From contig NZ_JNKO01000018.1 of NCBI RefSeq assembly GCF_000702885.1, positions 1-58,288 on the forward strand: 58,288 nt of DNA. Direction: 5' to 3'. The first letter of the stretch is position 1, and every line of letters starts with the position of its first letter. The notes below the pieces were generated by a model. That model was not told the DNA's origin. It worked only from the letters and a program-made list of their open reading frames with translations, and made no database searches. The translations under genes and the position numbers were made by a program. The DNA comes from Oribacterium sp. P6A1. GTDB taxonomy: Bacteria; Bacillota; Clostridia; Lachnospirales; Lachnospiraceae. This document shows positions 42,038-51,086 of this stretch, piece after piece.

Positions 42038-42787
42038 ATGTCAGAATTAGAAGGATATGCGGGAATAGTTACCGGCGGCTCCAGCGGAATAGGTCTGGAA
42101 GTGGCCAATCAGCTGGCCTTAAGAGGAGCAACCGTATATATCATTTCAAGGACCGGACACGTCAAGGCCGACTGTCCCGAAAGCCTCCCCGGAACTGTTC
42201 ACATAAAGGGAGACATTACCGATACCGAAGAAATGCGCGGCATCATCCGTGAGCTTGCGGAAAAACACAACGGTCATCTCGATTTCCTTGTGAACAATGC
42301 CGGCGCCACCTATAAGTGCGTTGCCCAGGACATTCCCGAGGATGAATTCGACAGAGTCCTGAACACCAACGTCAAGTGTTCCTTCCTGATGGCTCAGATG
42401 CTCTATCCATACCTTAAAAAGAGTCCTCACAAGGGAAGGATAGTCAATATCTCCAGCATGAGTGCCCATCTCGGATTTTCACTGGTGGTTCCCTACTGTG
42501 TAAGCAAATCCGCAGTTCTGGGACTGACCAGAGGGCTGGCCATAGAATGGGCCAACGATAACATTACCGTAAACTCCATTGCTCCCGGCTGGTTCCACAG
42601 CAAGATGCTGGACGAGGTCATGGACGATAAAAGACGTGAGCAGATACTGAACCGTATCCCGGTACATGATTTCGGTGATACTAAGGACCTTGGCGCTCTG
42701 GCGGCATTTCTCATCGGCCCCAACGGTTCATACATAAACGGTCAGGACTACGCCATGGACGGCGGCGCTCTGGCATACGGATATTGA
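42038..42787 (+). CDS. short-chain dehydrogenase, second copy
   Basis: A 249-residue SDR from ATG 42038 (MSELEGYAGI), with GGAG at 7 bases. Motifs: 'GIVTGGSSGIGLEVANQLALRG', 'FLVNNAGATY', 'NISSMSAHLG' (Ser) and 'PYCVSKSAVLGL' (Tyr-Lys), then 'SIAPGWFHSKML' and 'GQDYAMDGGALA'. It is distinct from the operon SDR at 32962. The preceding dehydratase suggests oxidation or reduction of the keto acid it makes. There is a 172-base gap after the dehydratase stop. Confidence 0.83.
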   Translation: MSELEGYAGIVTGGSSGIGLEVANQLALRGATVYIISRTGHVKADCPESLPGTVHIKGDITDTEEMRGIIRELAEKHNGHLDFLVNNAGATYKCVAQDIPEDEFDRVLNTNVKCSFLMAQMLYPYLKKSPHKGRIVNISSMSAHLGFSLVVPYCVSKSAVLGLTRGLAIEWANDNITVNSIAPGWFHSKMLDEVMDDKRREQILNRIPVHDFGDTKDLGALAAFLIGPNGSYINGQDYAMDGGALAYGY

Positions 42788-42924
42788 TATGATAACAAAA
42801 AAATTCTCCGGTACTGAAGGCAATGAATGCCAATGCTATATCCGGCACCACCGCCTGTATAAGTCCATCACATTTTCCATACATTCTATTGCATCCCGCA
42901 CTCTGTATGATTATTATAATTTCC

Positions 42925-44103
42925 ATGAAAAACTATTACATGGACAATGCGGCCACGACGCCGCTTTCAAAAGAAGCTCTTGAGGCCATGATGCCTTACC
43001 TTACAGAAGAATTCGGCAATGCATCAACCATTTATATGCCGGGACAGAGGGCAAAAAGTGCAGTTGAAAACAGCAGACGCACCATAGCTGCCACCATAAA
43101 TGCTAGACCGTCAGAAATTTATTTTACCAGCGGAGGCTCGGAATCCGATAACTGGGCTCTTGTGGGCGCATATGAACAGGCGCGTTCTGCCCTTCGTGAA
43201 AAAGGCCTGCCAGGACATATCATTACCGATAAAATAGAACATCATGCCGTTCTCAACACCTGCGGGTATCTGGAATCCCGGGGCGTTGATGTAACCTATC
43301 TCGACGTGGATTCTCAGGGCAATGTCAATCCCGGAGATGTTATGGCAGCAATCCGGGAGGATACCATTCTCGTCAGTATCATGACAGCCAACAACGAAGT
43401 GGGAACCATTGAGCCTGTAAAGGAAATCGGGGAAGGTCTCCGGAAACATCAGGAAAAAACCGGACAAAGAATTCTGTTCCACACTGATGCTGTTCAGGCA
43501 TACGGACATATTGCACTGGATGTTTCCGGGCTCAATGTTGATCTCATGTCCTCAAGCGCCCATAAACTTAACGGGCCAAAGGGCACAGGTTTCCTTTACA
43601 TGCGCCGGGATATCACTCTTCCCGGTTTTATACACGGGGGTGCTCAGGAACGTGGACGGAGAGCCGGCACGGAAAATGTCCCTGCCATCGTGGGATTTGC
43701 CCGGGCTGCGGAAATTGCCTGCGGAAACATTGGCACAAGGATGATACGGGAAACAGAAGTACGTGACCATCTTATAAACAGGCTCCTTAATGAGATTCCG
43801 GGAACAGTTTTAAACGGCTCACGGGAATCCAGACTTCCGAATAATATTAATGTCTGTTTCCCGGGAACAGACGGAGAAACTCTTCTCCTTCTTCTTAATG
43901 AACACAGCATTTATGCAAGTGCCGGTTCCGCCTGTGCCAGCGGTTCTCTGGAGCCGAGTCATGTGCTTATGGCCATGGGGCTCAGCAAGGACGAAGCCAG
44001 AGCCAGTCTCAGACTGACCATCAGCCATGATACCTCCATGGAGGATGCCGACTGCGTGGCAGATACCCTGAAACAAATTCTGTCCCGTCTCAGAAATATT
44101 TAA
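42925..44103 (+). CDS. cysteine desulfurase (NifS/IscS-like)
   Basis: A 392-residue PLP enzyme from ATG 42925. It removes sulfur from cysteine for Fe-S or thio-cofactor synthesis. Motifs: 'MDNAATTPLSKEALEAM', 'TSGGSESDNWAL', 'HHAVLNTC', 'HTDAVQAYGHI', the PLP Lys214 in 'SSAHKLNGPKG', and the catalytic Cys337 in 'SAGSACASGSLEPSHVL'. The longer frame from 42823 has no good ribosome site. No scaffold or target gene is beside it, so the pathway is not fixed. Confidence 0.92.
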   Translation: MKNYYMDNAATTPLSKEALEAMMPYLTEEFGNASTIYMPGQRAKSAVENSRRTIAATINARPSEIYFTSGGSESDNWALVGAYEQARSALREKGLPGHIITDKIEHHAVLNTCGYLESRGVDVTYLDVDSQGNVNPGDVMAAIREDTILVSIMTANNEVGTIEPVKEIGEGLRKHQEKTGQRILFHTDAVQAYGHIALDVSGLNVDLMSSSAHKLNGPKGTGFLYMRRDITLPGFIHGGAQERGRRAGTENVPAIVGFARAAEIACGNIGTRMIRETEVRDHLINRLLNEIPGTVLNGSRESRLPNNINVCFPGTDGETLLLLLNEHSIYASAGSACASGSLEPSHVLMAMGLSKDEARASLRLTISHDTSMEDADCVADTLKQILSRLRNI

Positions 44104-44309
44104 TGATGTGATGTCTAAAATATATATACTCATCATAGCAAACTGGGCACATATACCTGCCATGTTCTTAATGATCTTTAAGGATGCCTTTGAGATTATT
44201 GCTTCCCGATACGGACTCTCACGAAGTTTCAGAAATTTAATAAATAAGCACTTGTTCATTTTACCCGGTAAATGTTATCATAAGTCGTAATTTTTTCAGG
44301 AGGTCAACG

Positions 44310-45059
44310 ATGATTGGTTTTTTTGATGCCGAGTTCAATTCACTGAAACAAGCTGACGGAAGCTATGATTACAGTCTGATTGATATCGCAGTCATACCAT
44401 GTAAAAGCAAGAAACAAGTGCCTGTAAAAAAACCTTTTCAATCATTTTGCCGACCGGAAAAGAATGACGGAAAGGTTTACCGGGCTATACGTGAGCTGAC
44501 AAATATCTCACAGGACGTAATAGATAAAGCCGAAGGGTTCACTACAGTTTACAGAGCATTCAGAGAATATATAACTCGAAACAATATCACAAAGATCTTC
44601 ACCTGGGGCGGCAGTGATCTGCCTATGATGAACTGGAACTGTGAGTTTTACAATATTCCTAAAGAAGAGAGGGATATACTTGATCTCTTCGTAGACATTG
44701 CCCCTGACATCTGCAGTAAACTGGGCACAAAATCCGTTACTTCCGTGGAGAACGCTTCATTTATCTGCAGCTGCAGAAAAAGAGACAGGCACAATGCTTT
44801 GGACGATGCCATATCTTTACATGAAATTGTTTACGTCACCGAGCTGAAAAAGTTCAACCGGCAAAGGGCAAAACAGTTCCATGAATTTGAGTGTCACAGA
44901 AATGATTTCCTTATTGCAAAACAGCTTATGGAAAGCCTGAAGCTTCATGGCACAGATATAAACGAACTCATTGAACGCATAAATAACGGAGAGAAATTCC
45001 CAAGCTTTTTTGAGTATCTCTGCCGGAATGAAGACAATAAAAAACAGGAATCGGCTTGA
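44310..45059 (+). CDS. DEDDh 3'-5' exonuclease-like protein
   Basis: A 249-residue protein of the DnaQ-like exonuclease fold. Exo I has Asp6 and Glu8 ('GFFDAEFNSL'). Exo II is around 'IFTWGGSDLPMMNWNCEF', and Exo III is 'RHNALDDAISLHEIV' (His-x4-Asp). The ribosome site is AGGAGG at 7 bases. The C-terminal ~70 residues are helical and lack a known domain. Function: probably a stand-alone exoribonuclease or DNA proofreading-like enzyme. It ends in a strong terminator. Confidence 0.8.
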   Translation: MIGFFDAEFNSLKQADGSYDYSLIDIAVIPCKSKKQVPVKKPFQSFCRPEKNDGKVYRAIRELTNISQDVIDKAEGFTTVYRAFREYITRNNITKIFTWGGSDLPMMNWNCEFYNIPKEERDILDLFVDIAPDICSKLGTKSVTSVENASFICSCRKRDRHNALDDAISLHEIVYVTELKKFNRQRAKQFHEFECHRNDFLIAKQLMESLKLHGTDINELIERINNGEKFPSFFEYLCRNEDNKKQESA

Positions 45060-45082
45060 TAATAACCGATTCCTGTTTTTTT
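45041..45082 (+). terminator. terminator overlapping the exonuclease 3' end
   Basis: Arms AAAACAGGAATCGG (45041-45054) and CCGATTCCTGTTTTT (45066-45080) are followed by T's. The left arm overlaps the last codons of the exonuclease gene. Confidence 0.85.
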
Positions 45083-45084
45083 AC

Positions 45085-45212
45085 GTTGTAAGTGTCTTTA
45101 ATCCATATCGGACCGATTCCTGCACTGCCTGTAACGCCGGCCATGAAAATCCGCATCGCGAAGGATGGCGTGCCGTATTCTTTGAACCTGCCAAAGGGCG
45201 CCTTACTCCCTT
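45085..45212 (-). repeat. coding-like intergenic repeat downstream of carbonic anhydrase
   Basis: On the minus strand this gap reads as protein in more than one frame ('FGRFKEYGTPSF', 'GSAGIGPIWIKDTYN') but has no sensible start. The minus-strand end CGGTCCGATAT-GGA-...-GACACTTAC matches the reverse of the right-edge element at 58111-58150 (CGGTCCGATAT-CGA-...-GACACTAAC). It is likely a repeated intergenic element rather than a gene. Confidence 0.5.
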
Positions 45213-45785
45213 TTACAGAAAATCCACTTTTCCCGTATCTATATGATACAGAGCTCCCACAACTTTCAGGCTGTGTTCATGCTCTTCCTTCTGTATCTCG
45301 AGACTCTCCTCCACCGCAGCGACACTGTGCTTCACATTGAGGATACATGCCTTTTCCGGATCGGTTTCATCCCGTATGGCTTCCCGTATCTCATGAAGTA
45401 TAAATCTGATGTATTTATTGTCATCATCCGGATGGAAGGCTGCTCCTATGGCTCCGCAGTTTGTATGTCCCATGACAACGATAAGTCTCGTACCCAGATG
45501 GCTCGCCGCATACTCTATGCTTCCCAGCTGATGATCGTCGATTACATTGCCCGCAACTCTGATGACAAAAAGCTCACCTATCCCGGTGGAAAATATAGTT
45601 TCAGGAATGACTCTCGCATCAGAGCAAGTCACCACCACTGCAAAGGGTTCCTGTCCCTTTCCGGCAGTCTTCAAACGGGCTCTATTCGAAACATCTCCGT
45701 TACTCATATCAGTTTCCACATATTTGCGATTTCCATCCATGAGCCGTTCCAATGCTTTGTCAGCAGACATTACGATTTTGTTCAT
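45213..45785 (-). CDS. beta-class carbonic anhydrase
   Basis: A 190-residue beta-carbonic anhydrase that interconverts CO2 and bicarbonate. Zinc ligands are Cys54 ('TCSDARV'), His107 and Cys110 ('GHTNCGA'). Asp56 and Arg58 form the catalytic dyad. The length is typical. Its 3' end is followed by the coding-like repeat. The start ATG has AGGAGA at about 9 bases. There is no operon partner. Confidence 0.93.
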   Translation of the reverse strand: MNKIVMSADKALERLMDGNRKYVETDMSNGDVSNRARLKTAGKGQEPFAVVVTCSDARVIPETIFSTGIGELFVIRVAGNVIDDHQLGSIEYAASHLGTRLIVVMGHTNCGAIGAAFHPDDDNKYIRFILHEIREAIRDETDPEKACILNVKHSVAAVEESLEIQKEEHEHSLKVVGALYHIDTGKVDFL

Positions 45786-45863
45786 GACTTACTTCTCCTT
45801 TTTCTAAAGCATCTCCCAGTTGCATCTAACATCTTTATACCAGAAAAAGGCATTCTTTTTAAG

Positions 45864-47873
45864 TCATTTCTTCTCATCCCATCGCTTCTTCAGTACGAAA
45901 GCAGATGACTTAGGCTGGCGGTCTCTGGTGAATATTCCCTTCTTGTTTCCGCCTACTCTGAAGATACCTTCGGAGGTTGCGAAATCAGCGAAATTCCACA
46001 CCAGCTCTCCCTGAATGGAATCGTAATCATCAAGTACTCTGAAGTTCATCTCATAGTAGTCATTCTGATATTCCTCAGACCACATGGTTCCCGGAAGCGA
46101 ATGGTTTCCTGCCAGAGTATCTGTGCCGAATTCCGTCATGACAAAGGGCTTATCAACTCCTAAAGCTTTCCAGCGGTCAAGCTCGTCCCTGAACTTTCCT
46201 TCGGCCTCTTCAAAATCTTCACCGCCGCTTATGTACCAGCCGTAATATCTGTTGAGGCAGATGAAATCGAGTAGCGGGTAGCAACGGCACTTTTCAGGAC
46301 TGCTGTTCTTCTCCAAAGCACCTGTAAGAGGTCTCTTCTGGGGATCCAGTTTCTTTGCCTCTTCAAATATCCCGGAGAAATATTCATATGCATAATCACT
46401 TGTTGTTTCCGGCTCGTTAAAAAGACTGAAGGCTATGACACTGGGATGATTTTTATCCCTTGTAATCATTTCCCTTATCTGCTGAAGATGATTCTTCTTA
46501 AGCTTCGGAACTGTAGGTGTCTCAAAGAAATAAGTGTACTTTCCGGTTCCCGCATCAACGAAATTGTGAGTAGAACGCATCATTCCCACAGCAGGTACCT
46601 CATCGATGATGAGGAAGCCCTCTTCGTCAGCCATGCGGTACCATTCATCAGCGTATGGATAGTGGCTGGTTCTGAAGCAGTTTGCCCCGTTCCACTTCAT
46701 GCACTCAAAATCACGTTTGGCAACCGAATAGTTGAAAGTTCTTCCCAGAATGTTGAAGTCCTCATGTTTTCCGTAGCCCTTGAGATAAACAGGCTTTCCG
46801 TTTACAAGTATCTCCCTGCCCTTTACCTCTACGGTTCTTAGTCCTATTCTGTCTGTGTACTCATCAAGAAGTCTTCCCTCCTTGTCAGTCACCCTTATGA
46901 CAATGTCATAGAGATGGGCATCTCTCACATTCCAGAGGATGGGATTTTCCACTGACAGTGAGGCTGTATACACGGTGATATCATTAAAGCTGATCCCCGT
47001 GGTTTTGCCGTCACTATCGGAACAAATATCCTTGAAATCTTTTTGAAACTTTGATATCCCGATATTTTCCTCAGCGTGAAGATTCTCTTCTGCAGCAACC
47101 CTTCCTGTTTCATCGATGAGCTTCACAGAAACATTGACATAATCTAAAGCTGTATCTGCACAGACTGCTGATTTATCCTGAGAAAACGGAGCTTCTGATC
47201 CTTTTTCTTTGTTTGAACCTTGCGTGCCGGCTTTTCTCAGCTTCACCTGAAAATCAATTTTGGCACTTCCGTCGGAAAGCTCTGTAACATAGCTGTAATC
47301 CTCTACGGAAGTTTTCGGCACAAACAAAAGCTCCACACTTCGCTGGATTCCTGAGTAATTGAAGAAATCAAAATAGGGCTTTGCAGTGAGGCTTCCGTCT
47401 TTGTTTTTCTTGACTGTTCCGCAGGGAAGACTTTCCTCATTAAGTTCGTTGTTTGCTTTAACGGAAAGCCGATTCACACCCGGACAGATATACTCTGTGA
47501 TGTCAAAAACAAATGGAAGAAATCCTCCCTCATGCTCTCCGATTTTTTGTCCGTTCAGATAGACCCGGGCCCTGTGGGTAACGCTTCCGAATCTCAAAAG
47601 CACCCTCCCGGATTTACGCTTTCCGGCACACGAATAGGGCACTGCAAAATCCGTTTCATACCAGAAATCACCGCAATAGTTCTTTTTCTTTTTATCTGTG
47701 AAGAGATCCGCAAAGCTTCCGGGAACAGGCATCATTTCATACTCAGAAAGCCCCTTCTCCCACTGCTTTTCTTCTCCTGTTTTTTCTCTGTCAAAGGAAA
47801 ATTTCCACATCCCGTCCAGGGAAAGCTTCATCCTTGTGGCTGTCATGCAGGGATATAAAAGTGATTCCATCAT
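45864..47873 (-). CDS. uidA: beta-glucuronidase (GH2)
   Basis: A 669-residue GH2 glycosidase. The N-terminal sugar-binding and Ig-like domains are followed by the barrel from about residue 330. Acid/base is Glu487 ('LFNEPETTSDYAYEYF') and the nucleophile is Glu581 ('MTEFGTDT'). The glucuronate-specific N-x-K motif is present (Asn643, Lys645 in 'GNKKGIFTRDRQPKS'). An insertion of about 30 residues ('KEKGSEAPFSQDKSAVCAD') lies in the second domain. It has no signal peptide, so it is cytoplasmic. It follows the PTS gene on the same strand, 29 bases away. Confidence 0.93.
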   Translation of the reverse strand: MMESLLYPCMTATRMKLSLDGMWKFSFDREKTGEEKQWEKGLSEYEMMPVPGSFADLFTDKKKKNYCGDFWYETDFAVPYSCAGKRKSGRVLLRFGSVTHRARVYLNGQKIGEHEGGFLPFVFDITEYICPGVNRLSVKANNELNEESLPCGTVKKNKDGSLTAKPYFDFFNYSGIQRSVELLFVPKTSVEDYSYVTELSDGSAKIDFQVKLRKAGTQGSNKEKGSEAPFSQDKSAVCADTALDYVNVSVKLIDETGRVAAEENLHAEENIGISKFQKDFKDICSDSDGKTTGISFNDITVYTASLSVENPILWNVRDAHLYDIVIRVTDKEGRLLDEYTDRIGLRTVEVKGREILVNGKPVYLKGYGKHEDFNILGRTFNYSVAKRDFECMKWNGANCFRTSHYPYADEWYRMADEEGFLIIDEVPAVGMMRSTHNFVDAGTGKYTYFFETPTVPKLKKNHLQQIREMITRDKNHPSVIAFSLFNEPETTSDYAYEYFSGIFEEAKKLDPQKRPLTGALEKNSSPEKCRCYPLLDFICLNRYYGWYISGGEDFEEAEGKFRDELDRWKALGVDKPFVMTEFGTDTLAGNHSLPGTMWSEEYQNDYYEMNFRVLDDYDSIQGELVWNFADFATSEGIFRVGGNKKGIFTRDRQPKSSAFVLKKRWDEKK

Positions 47874-47902
47874 ATATTCAAATCTCCGTTTTTTACATTA
47901 TC

Positions 47903-49354
47903 TCAGGCAGAAGCCTTCTGAGCTGCCGTTGTTTTAAACCCGGAATGCTTATCCTCATTATCTTCTCTGAATGTCACAAATGCTGCCGCAAAAGCTCCAA
48001 CTATGGAGATAACGATAGCTACGATTCCCCAGGGGCCGTAAACCGCATAGATGGCCGGCAGTGTAAGAGCATTAACAGAAATCTGCACATCTCTGGTTAC
48101 ATGCATGACCGCACATAGAGCTCCGCCGATTCCGTTGATGATACACATAGCGGCAAAAACCTTCTTTCTTGCAAGAAGCACACCGTAAATTGCAGGCTCT
48201 GTTACGCCGCCGATAAATGCCGACAGGGCTGAGGTTCCCGAAAGCTCTTTCAGCTTCTTGTCTCTTGTTCTAAGGAATACTGCAAATGTTGCTGCTGCGA
48301 TACCAAAGTTTGTTCCTACAGTTAAAGGAAGGATATAGTCATAGCCTAAAACCGCATAGTTGTTCATGCAGATAGGGATGAGTCCCCAGTGAACACCGAA
48401 AATGATCATTACAGGCCAAAGTGCTGCCATCAGGAATCCTGCAAGAAGCGGTACTGTGTTGAGACCGAGCTCGATCATTACGGCGATGCCTCTTCCCACA
48501 TAATCTGTCACAGGTCCAACAACTATAAGTGTCAGAGGGAAGATCACAAGAAGGTCAAGCAGCGGGATAAATATACCGGCAACAACCTCAGGCAGGAACT
48601 TCTTGAGAAGCTTCTCCCACTTGGCCTGAACAAAGGCTGCCGCAATGATGGGAAGCACTGAACTTGTGTAGCTTATCATGTTCACGGGAATGCCCATGAA
48701 GGTAACTGCCGTTTCAGCAGACTTAAGAGCTACGATGTTCGGATAAACCATAGCTGCCGCCATAGCCATGGTCAAAAAGGGCTTGGCTCCAAACTTCTTT
48801 CCTGCTGAATAACCGATGAAAATCGGAATGAAATAGAATACGCCGTCAGCAGCGGAATAAAGAATCTGATATGTTGTTGACTCCTTTGAAAGCAAACCCA
48901 AAGTGACAAAAAGAACTACAAAGCCCTTCAGAAGTCCGGCTCCCATATAGGCTTCCATAAATGGTGTAAAGATAGCGGAAACATACTCTACAAACTTGTC
49001 TCCGAGGACATTTTTCTTTGTCTTCTTTTTGTTTTCAGAAACGATATCCCTGATATCTTCAGTATCTTCGGAATCCGCTCCTCTGTTCTGTCCCCAGGCT
49101 GCCGCTTCCGGAAGTGCCATAACCGCATCGTAAGCCTTTGTTACATCCTGGCCGATAACCACCTGTGTCTGCCCGCTTGCTTCAATCACCTTCAGAACTC
49201 CGTTGATGCTCTCAAGCGCTTCCTTGTCCACCTTTGACTTGTCCTTAAGAATAAATCTCAGTCTTGTCACACAATGTGTAAGCTCCTTTACATTGTCACT
49301 GCCGCCTACATTCTTAACAACTTCTCTGGCTATCAGTTCATAATCCTTTGCCAT
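47903..49354 (-). CDS. PTS sugar transporter, EIIBC (glucose/beta-glucoside type)
   Basis: A 483-residue PTS permease. The EIIB domain is N-terminal with the phosphorylated Cys28 ('ELTHCVTRLRF'). EIIC (from about residue 105) has about 10 membrane segments and 'GGVTEPAIYGVLL'. No EIIA domain is fused, so a separate IIA is needed. It precedes the beta-glucuronidase in one unit. The divergent AraC regulator at 49781 is the likely controller. ATG 49354. Confidence 0.9.
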   Translation of the reverse strand: MAKDYELIAREVVKNVGGSDNVKELTHCVTRLRFILKDKSKVDKEALESINGVLKVIEASGQTQVVIGQDVTKAYDAVMALPEAAAWGQNRGADSEDTEDIRDIVSENKKKTKKNVLGDKFVEYVSAIFTPFMEAYMGAGLLKGFVVLFVTLGLLSKESTTYQILYSAADGVFYFIPIFIGYSAGKKFGAKPFLTMAMAAAMVYPNIVALKSAETAVTFMGIPVNMISYTSSVLPIIAAAFVQAKWEKLLKKFLPEVVAGIFIPLLDLLVIFPLTLIVVGPVTDYVGRGIAVMIELGLNTVPLLAGFLMAALWPVMIIFGVHWGLIPICMNNYAVLGYDYILPLTVGTNFGIAAATFAVFLRTRDKKLKELSGTSALSAFIGGVTEPAIYGVLLARKKVFAAMCIINGIGGALCAVMHVTRDVQISVNALTLPAIYAVYGPWGIVAIVISIVGAFAAAFVTFREDNEDKHSGFKTTAAQKASA

Positions 49355-49780
49355 ATCTGTTTCTCCCCGATAATTTGATTATTCCGGCAGACTTCTTATA
49401 TCCATTCCGGAATGTAGTTTTAATTCTGAAGATATCAGGTGACCCTGTCTATGCCACCCATATCATCCGGCAAGGATCCTCGTTGTACTAAACAGATGTC
49501 AGTACAAACGATACCGTACCGGTTATTAATTTGAATCGATTCAGCTGATGGTGACATTATAGCAGTAGGTCGTTCTTTGCATTAGAATATTTTTGATGAT
49601 ATAGCAATATAATGCACGCTGTGCTAATATTTTTTCACAATCACTCACAGAAAGGAGTTTCCGGTACAACGACATTTAATTTTGACATATATTTCATACG
49701 TCTATATCACACTTATACCCGCACGGTAGCGGGAGAATTGCACGAAACGAATCTATGTCGGCTTTGACCGGATAAATGCT
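49355..49780. promoter_or_regulatory. 426-base divergent control region of the glucuronide cluster
   Basis: No gene is present. The region contains an inverted repeat TTGTACT/AGTACAA (49484-49508), a palindrome CATTCCGGAATG near 49408-49420, and a plus-strand promoter-like TTGACA at 49682-49687 with TATATC at 49703-49708. A CCCGC/GCGGG hairpin (49719-49733) follows in the leader of the AraC gene. The TTGTACT repeat is a candidate AraC/GUS operator. Confidence 0.5.
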
Positions 49781-50965
49781 ATGAATCTTTATGACGCCTG
49801 CCGCTTTCTCGAAAATCTGGAACTGATTCCGGTTCACGTTTTTGACTCCGAAAACGCCATTTCTGAATTTATAAACAAATACCGTATCCACCCGTCTCAG
49901 CAGCTCTTTTCAGAAAAGGAGCTGAATGAGCTGTTTTCAGCATTAAACGACTCTGATTTACTGCTGTATGAAGACCCTTTCCGCATAAAATTTCTCTTTG
50001 GTAAATGCCGGGATATCCCTGTTGCCTACGGTCCCTACTGCACAGAGCTTCTTTCCACCGAAGAAATCACCATACTCCTCTCTCACCTGAAAATCAAAGA
50101 CCTTTCACCAGAAGATCTTGCCCGTCAAAGAAGCCGCTACACCGTAAAGCCTCAGCAGAATGTACAGTATCATCTCAATATCCTCTTTTCCGAAGTCACC
50201 GGAGATGAGACCATACGAAATGTTAAGCTCTATGCGCTATCACCCTCTTCTTCATACATCGAGGCTTCAACTGAAAAAAAGGAGCTCCGCACCCAGCTTG
50301 TACGTGAGCATTACAGCAATGAAAAACGTCTTATGAATGCTGTCGAAAGAGGTGATTTCACAGAGGCTCTGGAGGCATGGCACTTCCTGCACAAGGCAGT
50401 TTCATACACGAAAATCGGCCACACTCTCGAAACAGCCAGAGTATCCGCCGGCATTACCAGAACCCTTATTCGTATAGGTGCCGTAAATGCCGGACTCCCC
50501 GCCGAAATAAATGACCGTATATCCGGCCAAAGTTCTTTCAACATAACCAAGGCACGAAGCATTGACAGCATATACCAGGAGCACGAAAGACTTATCAGGG
50601 AGTACTGTGATGTCATAAAAGCTTATCGTGAGAACAAGTACAGCACCACCGTACAAAGTCTCATATATCTTTTGGAAAATGACTTCGAAAAGTCTCTGAC
50701 CCTTGAGGAACTGGCATCTGAACTCAGCATCAGCAGCAGTGCCATCAGTCACCTGTTCAAAAAAGAGACCGGCACTACGCCTATGGCATATCTTAACCAC
50801 ATCCGCGCAAAAAAAGCAGCCGACCTCCTGAGACAGACCGATTCATCTATACAGGAGATAGCTGCTTCCGTTGGAATACTTGATTCCAATTACTTTGTCA
50901 AGTGCTTCAAGAAAGAATACGGTATGACTCCCAGCACATACAGAAAGCGGTTTGGAGCTTCGTGA
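49781..50965 (+). CDS. AraC-family regulator of the glucuronide cluster
   Basis: A 394-residue regulator with a YSIRK/'YesN'-like long N-terminal domain and a C-terminal AraC HTH ('SLTLEELASELSISSSAISHLFKKETGTTPMAYLNHIRAKKAADLLR', 'SVGILDSNYFVKCFKKEYGMTPSTYRKRF'). It lies divergent from the PTS/GUS unit and should activate it. ATG 49781 has only a weak ribosome site. Confidence 0.85.
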   Translation: MNLYDACRFLENLELIPVHVFDSENAISEFINKYRIHPSQQLFSEKELNELFSALNDSDLLLYEDPFRIKFLFGKCRDIPVAYGPYCTELLSTEEITILLSHLKIKDLSPEDLARQRSRYTVKPQQNVQYHLNILFSEVTGDETIRNVKLYALSPSSSYIEASTEKKELRTQLVREHYSNEKRLMNAVERGDFTEALEAWHFLHKAVSYTKIGHTLETARVSAGITRTLIRIGAVNAGLPAEINDRISGQSSFNITKARSIDSIYQEHERLIREYCDVIKAYRENKYSTTVQSLIYLLENDFEKSLTLEELASELSISSSAISHLFKKETGTTPMAYLNHIRAKKAADLLRQTDSSIQEIAASVGILDSNYFVKCFKKEYGMTPSTYRKRFGAS

Positions 50966-51086
50966 GAAATTCCGGAATCACAAATTATGTAGTCTAAATT
51001 CAGACCATATGCAAATCAAATAATATCTGATATCATCTCCCATACAGGGTCCTTCAATCCTGCTTCAATAATTCATATCACGTTCT

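Noticed and set aside
44108-44290. 60-codon plus-strand frame between the cysteine desulfurase and exonuclease genes
   Set aside because: No ribosome site; a competing minus-strand frame covers the same bases. Left as unassigned gap (44104-44309).
49484-49508. TTGTACT/AGTACAA inverted repeat as a CRISPR-like or attachment site
   Set aside because: Only one copy, placed between divergent promoters; an operator is more likely.
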